A stretch of 40,252 bases of DNA. Origin: an uncultured Saprospiraceae bacterium (lineage in GTDB: Bacteria; Bacteroidota; Bacteroidia; Chitinophagales; Saprospiraceae). The stretch covers positions 1 through 40,252 of the forward strand of contig CALDYJ010000096.1 in the NCBI GenBank assembly GCA_937941095.1, given 5' to 3'. The notes beneath the pieces are model-generated. The model was not told the DNA's origin. It saw nothing but the letters and a program-made list of their open reading frames with translations, and made no database searches. The position numbers and the translations under genes were made by a program. Positions 9,801 to 18,473 of the stretch are shown in pieces. The stretch's first letter is position 1; every line of letters begins with the position of its first letter.

Positions 9801-11787
9801 CTTAAATAAATTTAAAGATGATGGTGATGGTTATTTCAGATACGTGCAAGTAATCAAAGTCAACGATACAACAAGACCTGAATTTACAAACTGTCCTGAC
9901 GGTACAGTAGTGGTTGATATTAATTCTACAGGATGTGAAGGTTACCTTGACTTAACCCTTTTAGCTTCAGATGATTGTAATACAAATGATCTTGAATATT
10001 GGTGGGAGGTAACAAGAGAAGATGGATCAACTAATGCTCAATCTGTTAGTAACAATGTAACTGGATTCTTTCCTGTGGGAACTCATTCTGTTACTGTGCA
10101 TGTAAATGATGGTTGTGGAAATAGCAACTCTTGTACTTTTGATTTTGAAGTTAGAGATAAGAAAGCTCCAACACCTACTTGTATTCATTTATCAACCGAT
10201 TTAATGAATGATGGTTCTGGCTCAGTAACACTTTGGGCAAATGATTATGTAAGAGAAAACTCTACAACAGATAATTGTGCTTCATTTGAAGACTTATCTA
10301 TTTATGTAGAAAAGGCAATAGGTTCTGATGGATCAACTGTGCCTTATACTACTAGTGTAACCTTCACTTGCGAAGATTTAAATGTTGATGCAAATGGAAG
10401 AAGAATCGCAACAAATGTAGTTGTAAATGTTTGGGTGGTAGATCCTGCCGGAAATGCTGATTACTGTACAGCTACAACATTGGTTACTGATCACGTTGTT
10501 TCTTGTCCTTTAGTTACTACTGGATCTGGAAGCACAATACTTGAAGGTCGTATTTATGATGAGATGAATCAAGATGTCGAAAATGTTATGGTTGAACTTA
10601 ATTCTACAGGTACTACTATGGCTCCATATTTAACTACAAATTCAGGACTCTATAATTTCCCAGGTCTAACTATGAATAATAGCTATACTGTCGAACCTGA
10701 GAAAGACATGAACCCAGTAAATGGAGTTACTACTTATGACTTGGTTTTGATGTCTCAGCACATCATAGGGACTATGCCATTAGACTCTCCGTACAAGATC
10801 ATTGCGGCAGATGTAAATGGAGATGGAGAAGTTACCACATTTGATTTGGTACAATTGAGACAATTAATATTATATGTTATCACAGACTTCCCTACTAATA
10901 AATCATGGAGATTTATTGATGCGAATCATACATTTAGTAATCCACAAGATCCATTTAGTAATGTATTTCCAGAAGTAATTTCAATATCTTCTTTGAATGC
11001 AAACACATTAGCTGATTTTGTAGGAATAAAAGTTGGTGATGTTGACAATAGTGCGACTCCTAATACTTTGCTAGGTTCTGAAGACAGGTCGAGTGACGTG
11101 ATCACTTTATCTACTAATGAATTAAGTTTTAAAGCTGGTGAAAGAGTGGCCGTCCCTATAAATGCAATTGGATTAGAAGCTATAGCTGGATTACAATATT
11201 CTTTAAAGTTTGACAAGACGGTATTAGAATACATTGATTTTGAAAGTGCAGAATTAACAAATCTTTCTGATGCAAACTTTGGATATGCTTTGTTAGATGA
11301 AGGAATCCTTACGGCAAGTTGGAGTAATCAAACTGGAGCAGCTAATGCTTTAGAAGAAGGATTGCTTTATACTTTAAATTTTGTTGCGATCAACGATGGA
11401 ACTCTTGGAGATGTACTTTCTCTAAATTCTAGATACACGACTGCAGAAGCATTTGATGCTGAAACTGTATATGACGTAAATCTTGTGGTTGAAACAATTA
11501 CAGGACAAAACAATACTGCAAATGTTGGTTTTGAATTATTCCAAAACAAACCAAATCCATTTAAAACTCAAACAGCTATAGGTTTCAATTTACCTGAAGC
11601 TGGTCAAGCGACCTTGAGAATTATGGATCTGTCAGGTAGAGAATTACTCTCTTTATCAAACCAATATGCAAAAGGATATAATGAAATCGAAATTAATTTA
11701 GAAGACTTAGAAGTTCAAGGTGTCATCTACTATCAACTAGAAACAGCATCTGACATGGCTACTAAAAAGATGATTATTATCCAATAA
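6814..11787 (+). CDS. Giant T9SS-secreted protein, paralog of the upstream gene
   Basis: The protein has 1657 residues. A polar stretch of about 30 residues precedes the signal core (about 33-49) and cleavage near FGQ-C at 52. The N-terminal module (about 55-185) resembles that of the upstream paralog: a YDFKIC strand, a CITVTYD strand, a YSHSC motif and a CSCCSIEC cluster. Multiple HYR-like repeats follow, with motifs such as RTWTAW, DKIGPFITCPD and NWCNYD. Near the C-terminus come a regulatory-like beta domain (LEGRIYDEMNQ), a dockerin-like segment at about 1298-1360 (NGVTTYDLVLMSQHIIG, loop DVNGDGEVTTFDL at 1333), a cohesin-like domain at about 1428-1566 (QYSLKFDKTVLEYID, LTASWSN) and a T9SS sorting domain at about 1573-1657. 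It is presumably surface-exposed. The role is unknown; adhesion or matrix assembly are reasonable guesses. Confidence 0.85.
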   Translation: MKHFLDPILNNKRVNTSNYFPVENTQSLIKNIGKVLVMMTLLLGMQTSIFGQCMPLPVVADQDSTRILPTTCDVSDTFAGKTGNVWEFTIDNAKSYDFKICASGFTPSAELYDALPAVAPELDMSSAVSADGCITVTYDANGVAPCTSADDLIYLAIYSHSCLKDWKDVTIEVSCSCCSIECAEDVHVAASQATCLANAFTIPVPTLDGPCNPMVSYAISPALAPAPVPASPVDVTATTELTVAAGVPVGAYVITWTAMDCDGGTYVCEQNVIVEPIMVCNDNVNITLGAGCWIDITPDMILEAPCATDADYTVCVEGNDPGDPRITTPGVHTVTIKYTPLVPNQFSGVYCWGYVTVEDKSGPTCDIPLAEREVNISCGEEIPCAEPTFDDCTGVDDTSMTTVEYGVCGEINGVVATEDGDSDLSDDLPLTVNGVEIPAPTPAEAAPYLAAGFVLDHVIAKTWQAVDVNGFVSTSCIQWIYIWRPGLVFPPLLNAEVECGSDIDACSMAAIDAQYVPHYSNPKFDGPAGPAVTLPSGDPATAVDADGDLEFVPICDGQHMVCKYNVSSEDKPLLDLCGTTEKIIREWIVIDWCTGDIITIPGFGPFIEYKQIIKTIDTEVPEWSNCPGEGDAGYDDENPIVLTTSNTGPNQCYFFGQLTHPTATDSCSDPLVYSAAIYDVNGALVANVLDLSVPVQLSTGEYAIEYFATDDCTNTSIDCTVWYVVNDDDKPVAICDESTVISLTNVINGDAQICAQNLDSGSYDNCGITSMMVKRMGDDDSTFAPCLTVSCADSGTPIMVVLRVIDASGNFNECMVEVEVQDKIGPFITCPDPISINCTQDYSDLNITGNVLADVSSAPGGNGFAFDNCVLDSITYSDDVMLDCGAGSVVRTWTAWSNGTTQSCDQTIEVTPNTEFIVVFPEDVLMDGCPSSIGDTGEPIVSGAICAQIAISSEDQKFEVVDGACYKIFRTWTVVNWCNYDHLADNTDSGDVIDLDLNKFKDDGDGYFRYVQVIKVNDTTRPEFTNCPDGTVVVDINSTGCEGYLDLTLLASDDCNTNDLEYWWEVTREDGSTNAQSVSNNVTGFFPVGTHSVTVHVNDGCGNSNSCTFDFEVRDKKAPTPTCIHLSTDLMNDGSGSVTLWANDYVRENSTTDNCASFEDLSIYVEKAIGSDGSTVPYTTSVTFTCEDLNVDANGRRIATNVVVNVWVVDPAGNADYCTATTLVTDHVVSCPLVTTGSGSTILEGRIYDEMNQDVENVMVELNSTGTTMAPYLTTNSGLYNFPGLTMNNSYTVEPEKDMNPVNGVTTYDLVLMSQHIIGTMPLDSPYKIIAADVNGDGEVTTFDLVQLRQLILYVITDFPTNKSWRFIDANHTFSNPQDPFSNVFPEVISISSLNANTLADFVGIKVGDVDNSATPNTLLGSEDRSSDVITLSTNELSFKAGERVAVPINAIGLEAIAGLQYSLKFDKTVLEYIDFESAELTNLSDANFGYALLDEGILTASWSNQTGAANALEEGLLYTLNFVAINDGTLGDVLSLNSRYTTAEAFDAETVYDVNLVVETITGQNNTANVGFELFQNKPNPFKTQTAIGFNLPEAGQATLRIMDLSGRELLSLSNQYAKGYNEIEINLEDLEVQGVIYYQLETASDMATKKMIIIQ

Positions 11788-11888
11788 GAAACGACTGCTT
11801 TTAAAGCAGAATCAAAGAGAATTTAGTTGAGTAGCTAAGCTTTATAACCTTAGTGAAAAATTAGGGGTCTCAAAGTTCATTTGTTCAG

Positions 11889-11922
11889 CCTCTTCCTGGT
11901 TTATTCCAGGGAGAGGTTTTTT
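11889..11922 (+). terminator. Terminator after the 6814-11787 gene
   Basis: An 11-bp stem (CCTCTTCCTGG at 11889-11899 with CCAGGGAGAGG at 11906-11916, one wobble pair) has a 6-base loop and is followed by six T. Confidence 0.9.
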
Positions 11923-11931
11923 AGTTTACAT

Positions 11932-11959
11932 AACGTCATTTTCTTATGAAAATGACGTT
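11932..11959. repeat. Perfect inverted repeat upstream of a promoter element
   Basis: AACGTCATTTTC at 11932-11943 is exactly complementary to 11948-11959, with a TTAT loop. It has no T-run typical of a terminator. It occupies the -33 side of the TATCTTTG element at 11971, so it could be a regulator-binding site or an RNA hairpin. Confidence 0.7.
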
Positions 11960-11970
11960 TAAATTGCCTA

Positions 11971-11978
11971 TATCTTTG
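11971..11978 (+). promoter_or_regulatory. Candidate -7 element for the 12093 gene
   Basis: TATCTTTG matches the Bacteroidota TAnnTTTG consensus. No TTG was seen at the expected 19-23 bases upstream; that position falls in the inverted repeat instead. A start site near 11985 would leave a leader of about 107 nt. Confidence 0.45.
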
Positions 11979-12092
11979 TATATTACCTAAACATTTCCAG
12001 CAGATCAACGAAAGCCATCACAGTACATTAGGTATTATTCTAATGTTTATCACCTTTTGACATTAATAAATAAAACGTACAAACCGTAAACA

Positions 12093-15000
12093 ATGAAAAA
12101 AGTATTTTACACAACTCTTATATTTTTAGGCTTATTATTGGGGCAAAACAGCCTTTTTGGCCAATGTAGAGCGGCGGCTGGAACAATCCAGTCAGTTATT
12201 AGCAACAATTTTTGCCCGGGAAGTGCAGTACCAGTGACAGTCTGTGGCTACAATCCTGGCGGCATAACTTACATTCTTATGACTGATGCTGCAGGCAACA
12301 TTATGTCTGCACGAGGGCCATTAACAACTGGACCAGATGGATGTGCTTTAGCAGTCTTCACACTCCCAGCGACTTGCGGAGAATGTTACAATTTTTATTC
12401 TTATAACTTTTTTAGAACAGTTCCAGCTACTCCTGATGATCTTTTTCCTCCAAATGTAGCTCAGATTGATTGCACTGTTCTTTGCTGTGATTTGAGTGCT
12501 CCAACTACTTATTGTGGAGTAGATAATGAACCACCATCCGCTACAGGATTAGATGATGTCATTAACATTGAATGTGGAGCAGAAATAGATTATGAAATTG
12601 ATGTACACGCCTTAACAGTAATTGATAACTGTTCTACACCTTCAGTTAGCTATCTAAGAGATATAAGAACTGGTACCGGTTGTCCAGGAGATGCCCTGAG
12701 AGTAGAAAGGTTATATGCCTTGGCTGATGTTTGTGGAAATGGAACCAATTTCGTTCAAACTTTTGCATACGAAGCACCTGTATTAAAATTAGATTGTGAA
12801 ACAATCGGAGTAGAATGTTTTGAAGAAATAGTACACAGCAAAGAACAAGTTATCGATTCCATCGGTTGCGAAGTAGATTATTACATTGAATACGATCTTG
12901 TCAAAGTCACCGAGGTCGGTGGACCTTTTTGTAACCTAACTTGCTATCACTATGCCTATGATGTAAAAGATGCTTGTGGTCAACAAGAATCTTGTACAAA
13001 AATATATGTGATCATTAATGATGGACCTATTTTCCAAAACGGTCCTGAATCAATTGATGATTTAATGGAAGAAGATACCATAGTATTGCACTGCGATCCT
13101 TATGTTGACGAAGACATCGAAGATTGGTTAGATAGTAAAGTGGCGATGGGGCACTGTGATGATGATTCTGTAAACCAGTGGAATACGTATGACCCTAATG
13201 GCTTTGAAAATGGATGTGGAGCAGGAAATACTGGCGAACAGTTGGTTACCTTTTATGCTGAAGATCAATGTGGTAGACTAGATACTTGTTGGGGAGTTAT
13301 TGTATTATTAGATACTATTCCTCCAAATCAAAAGCAGATCGCTAAAGATCTTTGTATCTCTTGTTCTGATGACATAGAAACGGAATGGAATGATTGGTTA
13401 GCTAACAATGGAGGAGCAAGAGCCGTTGATTATTGTGGTGCTGTAACATGGTCTACAGACCCAGCTGATCCGGATTACTTTGTAGCTTGTTCGGCAGAAG
13501 AAGGAGGTATAGATGTAACTTTTATAGCTTCAGATGATTGTGGAAACACTTTAACAAGTACTGCAAATTTTAAAATATTAAATGATGGGCCACCTACTGT
13601 TGATGTAGAGGCTATGAATATGGATGTTGATTGTACCATTGATTATGAACAAGCTTTTAATGATTGGCTTGCTAATAATGGAGGAGCACAAGCAAGTGGA
13701 TGTGGTAATCTAACTTGGTCTTATGATCCACCTAATGCGACTTTGGACATTTGCAATAATGCAGGAGGAACTATGGTTACTTTCACAGCAACAGATGAAT
13801 GTAACCAAAGCATTAGTACTTCTGCTACCTTTAATGTATCAGATTCTGGAGCTCCAACACTTTCAGCAACTGAAGATTTAAATTTGGATTGCTCAGTTGA
13901 TCCAATGACAGCTATACAAGCTTGGTTAGATGATCATGCAGGTTCTGTAGCAACAGATGATTGTACAGATGTAACTTGGACAAATGATTATGCTGGTTTG
14001 CAAGAAGACTGTCCTGGTTCTGGGACTGCATTAGTTACTTTTACAGCAACGGATGAATGCAGCAATGCTAGCACAGTTACCGCTACTGTTAGCGTAAGTG
14101 ATATGGAAGGACCTGATATTTCAGCTATTCCAGAAGAGTATACAGTGGAGTGTGGACCTAGTTCAACTGCAGAAGTTATAGCTTGGCTAGAAGATTTTGG
14201 CGGAGCAAATATAAGCGATGGGTGCTCAGATGTGAGCCTTGTCTCAGATGCAGCAACCTTCAGCATTATACCAGATCCTGATTGTCCAGGTACAGGTACT
14301 GGAGTAGTAAATTATACAGTAAGCGATGAATGTGGTAACGAAAGTACTGGTTCAGTTACAGTAAGCGTCGTAGATACTACTGCTCCTGTTTTTGGAGATG
14401 TACCAACAGATAAATCTGATGACATCACGGCCACTGATAATTGTGGAGATGTAAACATCACAATTAGTGATGAGCCAATAGCAGGTGCTGCTTGTACATG
14501 CATAAGAACGTGGACTGCAACAGATGCTTGCGGAAACAGTGCAAGTGTAAGTGGTGAAGTTTCTGGGACTGATGGAACAAATCCTACAATTGTGTATGAT
14601 CCAGCTGATCTAAATGTAGCTTGCGGAAATGACATCGATCCTTCTGTAGTAACGGCTACGGATGATAACCCAGGTGTCATGATTACATGGACACTTATCT
14701 CGGATGATGATGAATGTGATGCAGATGGAAGTGTTGTTGCAGTGTATGAATTTACGGCAACAGATGCCTGTGGAAACTCAGTTAGTGAAACATTGACTTT
14801 TACAGCAGACTCAGATAATGAACCACCAGTATTTGTTTCCTTCCCAAATAACCTAACGTTTTATTGTTCAGAAGGTATCGTGTGGCCAGATCCTGTCATC
14901 GAAGATAATTGTAGCGGTGTGACCTTGACTTGTGAAACTTGGTTAAATGATGGAGCCGTTGAAGAAAATTGTAATAATGGTTTCGGTTATGACATCTTTA

Positions 15001-17969
15001 AATTATGGACAGCAACCGATGCATGCGGTAATTCTAGTCAAGCCTCTTCTTTGGCTTGGGCAGTTACTGATGATTATGTTGGACCTAAGTTTGAATTTGT
15101 TCCTGAAGACATGGAGGTGGAGTGTGGACAAGACTTGGCCTTTGGAGAAGCAATTTGTAACTCACAATGTGGAAATGTAACCTTGACTTTTGAAGATGTT
15201 ACCATGGAAGGGGACTGTGCAAATGGAGGAGAATACATTAGAATCTGGACGGGTACTGATCAATGTGGTAAAGTATCAACAGCTCAACAAGTGATTACCG
15301 TTCCAGCAGATACTGAGGCACCAATTTTTACTTTTGTACCAGATAATAAAATAAGCGAATGTGGTGAAACGATTGAATTCGGAACGCCAGCATGCGAAGA
15401 TAATTGTGCTACAATAAATCATTTAAATGTTCAATACAATGATGCAGCAAGCGAAAGCGGTTGTGGACTAATTAGAACTTGGACGGTAACAGATTTATGT
15501 GGCAATATAGCTACTGCTTCACAAGAAATTACTTTTAATGATACTGAAGCACCAACTTTTGAAAACATAGTCGAGACTAAATCAATCAACTGTGGAGAAA
15601 ACCCAGTTTTTGATTTTCCCACAATAAGCGACCTCTGTGGAGAAGTTACACATAATTATGTTGATCAAACATTAAATGAAAATTGTGCAGGACAAAATTC
15701 TCTGCAAAGAACTTGGACTGCTACTGATGCATGTGGTAACATAGGAACCTTTAGTCAAACTATAGAATTTATAGATAATGATGCTCCAATTTTTGAAGCG
15801 ATGGAAGAAGTATTATATACTGATTGTTCAGGTAATGTTTCTTTTGCTCAAGCGAATGCTACAGATCAATGTGGAGGTTTAGATAACTTAACATTTGAAG
15901 ACTCAGCTGTACAAGAATTGGATTGTACAAATTGTATTTCTAAAACCATAAGAACATGGACCGCTGTTGATGTTTGTGGTAATGTTGCTACTATGCAACA
16001 AGAATTACATCTTATGGATTATGAGGCACCAGTTTTCTCAAACATTGAAAGTTTCGTAGAAATTGATTGTGGTGCAGATTATGAATTCGATGTACCTGAA
16101 GCTACAGATGAATGTGGAGTAATGAATGTATATTTTGAAGATGAGGAGCTGGAAGGAGATTGTTCGACAGGTAAACTTATGACTAGACATTGGTTTGCCC
16201 TTGATGCTGCAGGAAACGAAAGCAGTATTCAACAAACAATAAAAGTATTTGATAACATAGCACCTGTCATAGAAACAGTTTTGGAAGACAAAGAAGCGTC
16301 ATGCGGAACTGAGATTGATTTTGATGCAATTATTGCAGCAGATGCTTGTACAGAAATTACAATTAAAGAAGAAGTGATTACAGAACAAGGAAATTGTCCA
16401 AGTGCATATGTTTTAACAAAGGTTTGGGTAGTGGAAGATGCATGCGGGAATCAGGCTACTACTTCTCAATCAATTTCTTATTCTGATACCGATGCTCCAG
16501 TATTTGAAGCATTGGCAATGGAGAAAGTTATTTCTTGTAACGATGCATTTGAGTTTGATGTTCCTGTTGCAAACGATGCTTGTAGTACAGTAGAATTAAG
16601 TTTTGAAGATGAAGAAATGGCTGGTACTTGTAACGGTCTAAGATCAGTTATTAGAACATGGACAGCAACAGATGCATGTGGCCAAGCAGAAACGATAGTA
16701 CAACATTTGATCACAGAGGACCTAAGTATTCCTGAATTTTCTTATTTACCAGAAGATAAAATAATCCAATGTGGAGATGATGTGGTTTTTGAAAATGCTG
16801 AAGGATTTGATGCTTGTACAGAAGTTACCCTTACTTATGAGGATTATGAAGAAAATCAAGCTTGTGAAGGCAATAGCGTTTTTATAAGAAGCTGGACAAT
16901 TACAGATGAGTGTGGTAATATGGCGTTTGGGTCACAAAAAATTGTCCAAGAGCTAGATACTGAAGCTCCAGTGTTGAATACAGTTCTTGAAGACAAAACG
17001 ATTTCTTGTGGTGTTAACTTAGAATTTAGTGAGCCTGGATTTACCGATAATTGTTCAACAGTAGATTTGACAATGGTGGAATCAAGTGAAAGTTTAACTT
17101 GTGAAACAAAGCACACAAGAACCTGGACTGCAGTGGATGCATGTGGTAATGAAACTGTGGTTGCTCAAGTTATTACACAAGTTGATCAAGAAGCACCCAT
17201 CTTTTCGAATGCAATAGAAGATCAAGAAATGACATATGAATATTATAAAAACTTTGTTGCGCCTCAACTTTCTGCAACGGATAATTGTGGCGAGGTAGAC
17301 ATACAAGGTCCAATTGTTGAAGAATCTGGAGAATGTCAAGACTTAATTTATACACATACCTATACAGCAATTGATGATTGTGGACTTTCTACAAGTACTT
17401 CATTTCAAGTTAGTATAAGTGATGCAATGCCAGAGTTTAATTTTGAAGAGCCTGGAGTAGTTGATTGTGGAGAAGAATTAACACTTGCTTTGAATCATTT
17501 GTCAAGCACCAGCAAAACCATTGTATGGGACTTAGTAGCAGGTGCGGACAATGGATGGGAAATCTCAACCTTTAATGCAAATGGAGCATCCATTATTAGT
17601 GGAACAGGAGAGGCAATAGTGTCAGTTAAGAGTGCAAATGAATTGGGTTGTGAAGTTAGCCATTCAATTACATTGACTTGCGAAAGGTCAGTGACTTCCG
17701 CATCAACGATTAAGGCTGTTGAAACATTAGCCATCATGCCAAATCCTGTATCAGATAGATTAACGCTTCAATTGGAAAGTAGTCAATCTAGTTCTTTCGA
17801 TCTTAGCATAGTGGATATGTTAGGAAGAACTTTGAAGAGACAGGTGATAGATGTCCATAATGGTCAAAATAGTTTTGAAATCGAGGTTATGGATTTAATA
17901 TCTGGTGCTTATTTTATCAATTTACAAAATGGTAAAGAGCATCAAGCGATTAAATTCATAAAACAATAA
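12093..17969 (+). CDS. Giant T9SS-secreted HYR-like repeat protein
   Basis: The protein has 1958 residues with a clear signal peptide (MKKVF..., cleavage near FGQ-C at 24). A unique Cys-rich N-terminal part runs to about 310. Then come five modules of about 90 residues (about 310-762) marked by a WLANNGGA-like motif and a conserved FTATDECG-like end. About thirteen modules of about 78 residues follow (about 763-1778), with the pattern D..APxF, CG, D.C, C, RTWTATDACGN. One further Ig/PKD-like module (about 1779-1875) precedes a type A T9SS sorting domain (about 1880-1958, MPNPVSDRL...LISGAYFINL). The sorting domain differs from that of the two upstream proteins, and no dockerin or cohesin-like part is present. 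It is likely a long disulfide-stabilised stalk or adhesin on the cell surface; function is inferred from architecture. Confidence 0.88.
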   Translation: MKKVFYTTLIFLGLLLGQNSLFGQCRAAAGTIQSVISNNFCPGSAVPVTVCGYNPGGITYILMTDAAGNIMSARGPLTTGPDGCALAVFTLPATCGECYNFYSYNFFRTVPATPDDLFPPNVAQIDCTVLCCDLSAPTTYCGVDNEPPSATGLDDVINIECGAEIDYEIDVHALTVIDNCSTPSVSYLRDIRTGTGCPGDALRVERLYALADVCGNGTNFVQTFAYEAPVLKLDCETIGVECFEEIVHSKEQVIDSIGCEVDYYIEYDLVKVTEVGGPFCNLTCYHYAYDVKDACGQQESCTKIYVIINDGPIFQNGPESIDDLMEEDTIVLHCDPYVDEDIEDWLDSKVAMGHCDDDSVNQWNTYDPNGFENGCGAGNTGEQLVTFYAEDQCGRLDTCWGVIVLLDTIPPNQKQIAKDLCISCSDDIETEWNDWLANNGGARAVDYCGAVTWSTDPADPDYFVACSAEEGGIDVTFIASDDCGNTLTSTANFKILNDGPPTVDVEAMNMDVDCTIDYEQAFNDWLANNGGAQASGCGNLTWSYDPPNATLDICNNAGGTMVTFTATDECNQSISTSATFNVSDSGAPTLSATEDLNLDCSVDPMTAIQAWLDDHAGSVATDDCTDVTWTNDYAGLQEDCPGSGTALVTFTATDECSNASTVTATVSVSDMEGPDISAIPEEYTVECGPSSTAEVIAWLEDFGGANISDGCSDVSLVSDAATFSIIPDPDCPGTGTGVVNYTVSDECGNESTGSVTVSVVDTTAPVFGDVPTDKSDDITATDNCGDVNITISDEPIAGAACTCIRTWTATDACGNSASVSGEVSGTDGTNPTIVYDPADLNVACGNDIDPSVVTATDDNPGVMITWTLISDDDECDADGSVVAVYEFTATDACGNSVSETLTFTADSDNEPPVFVSFPNNLTFYCSEGIVWPDPVIEDNCSGVTLTCETWLNDGAVEENCNNGFGYDIFKLWTATDACGNSSQASSLAWAVTDDYVGPKFEFVPEDMEVECGQDLAFGEAICNSQCGNVTLTFEDVTMEGDCANGGEYIRIWTGTDQCGKVSTAQQVITVPADTEAPIFTFVPDNKISECGETIEFGTPACEDNCATINHLNVQYNDAASESGCGLIRTWTVTDLCGNIATASQEITFNDTEAPTFENIVETKSINCGENPVFDFPTISDLCGEVTHNYVDQTLNENCAGQNSLQRTWTATDACGNIGTFSQTIEFIDNDAPIFEAMEEVLYTDCSGNVSFAQANATDQCGGLDNLTFEDSAVQELDCTNCISKTIRTWTAVDVCGNVATMQQELHLMDYEAPVFSNIESFVEIDCGADYEFDVPEATDECGVMNVYFEDEELEGDCSTGKLMTRHWFALDAAGNESSIQQTIKVFDNIAPVIETVLEDKEASCGTEIDFDAIIAADACTEITIKEEVITEQGNCPSAYVLTKVWVVEDACGNQATTSQSISYSDTDAPVFEALAMEKVISCNDAFEFDVPVANDACSTVELSFEDEEMAGTCNGLRSVIRTWTATDACGQAETIVQHLITEDLSIPEFSYLPEDKIIQCGDDVVFENAEGFDACTEVTLTYEDYEENQACEGNSVFIRSWTITDECGNMAFGSQKIVQELDTEAPVLNTVLEDKTISCGVNLEFSEPGFTDNCSTVDLTMVESSESLTCETKHTRTWTAVDACGNETVVAQVITQVDQEAPIFSNAIEDQEMTYEYYKNFVAPQLSATDNCGEVDIQGPIVEESGECQDLIYTHTYTAIDDCGLSTSTSFQVSISDAMPEFNFEEPGVVDCGEELTLALNHLSSTSKTIVWDLVAGADNGWEISTFNANGASIISGTGEAIVSVKSANELGCEVSHSITLTCERSVTSASTIKAVETLAIMPNPVSDRLTLQLESSQSSSFDLSIVDMLGRTLKRQVIDVHNGQNSFEIEVMDLISGAYFINLQNGKEHQAIKFIKQ

Positions 17970-17989
17970 GCTAAATAAAATTGTATAAT

Positions 17990-18027
17990 AAAGGTGCATG
18001 ATTAATTTCGTGCACCTTTTTTATTTT
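17990..18027 (+). terminator. Terminator after the HYR-like repeat gene
   Basis: AAAGGTGCA (17990-17998) pairs with TGCACCTTT (18011-18019) around a 12-base loop and is followed by a T-rich tract. It overlaps the promoter region of ruvX. Confidence 0.8.
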
Positions 18028-18029
18028 TG
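18022..18029 (+). promoter_or_regulatory. Candidate -7 element for the ruvX operon
   Basis: TATTTTTG matches TAnnTTTG and sits inside the T-tract of the preceding terminator, 21 bases before the ruvX ATG. No clear -33 TTG at normal spacing is visible, so the call is tentative. Confidence 0.4.
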
Positions 18030-18050
18030 CACCAGAAATCAAAGTGTTTT

Positions 18051-18473
18051 ATGCGGATAATGGCCATTGACTACGGAATGAAAAGGATAGGTCTTGCTGT
18101 GACAGATCCACTCCAGATTATAGCGACAGGATTGGATACCATAGAAAACGCTCAAATATTTGATTTTTTGAAAGGGTATTTCGAGCAAGAAGGAGTGACG
18201 GAAATTGTGATTGGGGAACCTAGACATAAAGATGGAAACCCAACCTACCTGACGCCAAAAGTTCATACATTTGCTGAAAGACTAAAAAAAGATTATCCAG
18301 ATAAAGAAATCCATCTGGTAGATGAAAGCTTTACAAGTGTAGAAGCAAAAGAAGCCATAAGATTGAGTGGAGCTAAAAAGTCTAAAAGAAGAGACAAAGC
18401 TTTAGTTGATAAAATAAGCGCAGTTATTATTTTACAACAATTTTTAGAAAGTAAAAGATATTCAAATAAATGA
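18051..18473 (+). CDS. ruvX: Holliday junction resolvase-like protein RuvX/YqgF
   Basis: The protein has 140 residues from ATG 18051. A TTG 24 bases upstream is in frame but lies in the terminator/promoter region. It starts with MRIMAIDYGMKRIGLAVTD, the first RNase H-fold strand with the catalytic Asp (AIDYG). It also has IVIGEP (second strand), the VDESFTS motif with the conserved acidic residue, and a closing DKISAVIILQQFL helix containing the third Asp. About 140 residues is the normal length for the family. YqgF proteins are implicated in 16S rRNA 5'-end processing and possibly in branched-DNA cleavage. The gene overlaps the deformylase start by 4 bases (ATGA), so the two are co-translated. 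Confidence 0.93.
   Translation: MRIMAIDYGMKRIGLAVTDPLQIIATGLDTIENAQIFDFLKGYFEQEGVTEIVIGEPRHKDGNPTYLTPKVHTFAERLKKDYPDKEIHLVDESFTSVEAKEAIRLSGAKKSKRRDKALVDKISAVIILQQFLESKRYSNK

Larger units (their letters stand above)
11788..12092. other. Intergenic region with terminator, palindrome and promoter element
   Basis: These 305 bases contain the terminator of the upstream gene (11889-11922), a perfect 12-bp inverted repeat (11932-11959) and a TAnnTTTG element (11971-11978) that could drive the next gene. No ORF is seen. The 5' leader of the next gene would be about 107 nt. Confidence 0.6.

Noticed and set aside
18027..18050. TTG start upstream of ruvX
   Set aside because: It lies in the terminator T-tract and -7 element; ATG 18051 gives the canonical MRIMAIDYG start.
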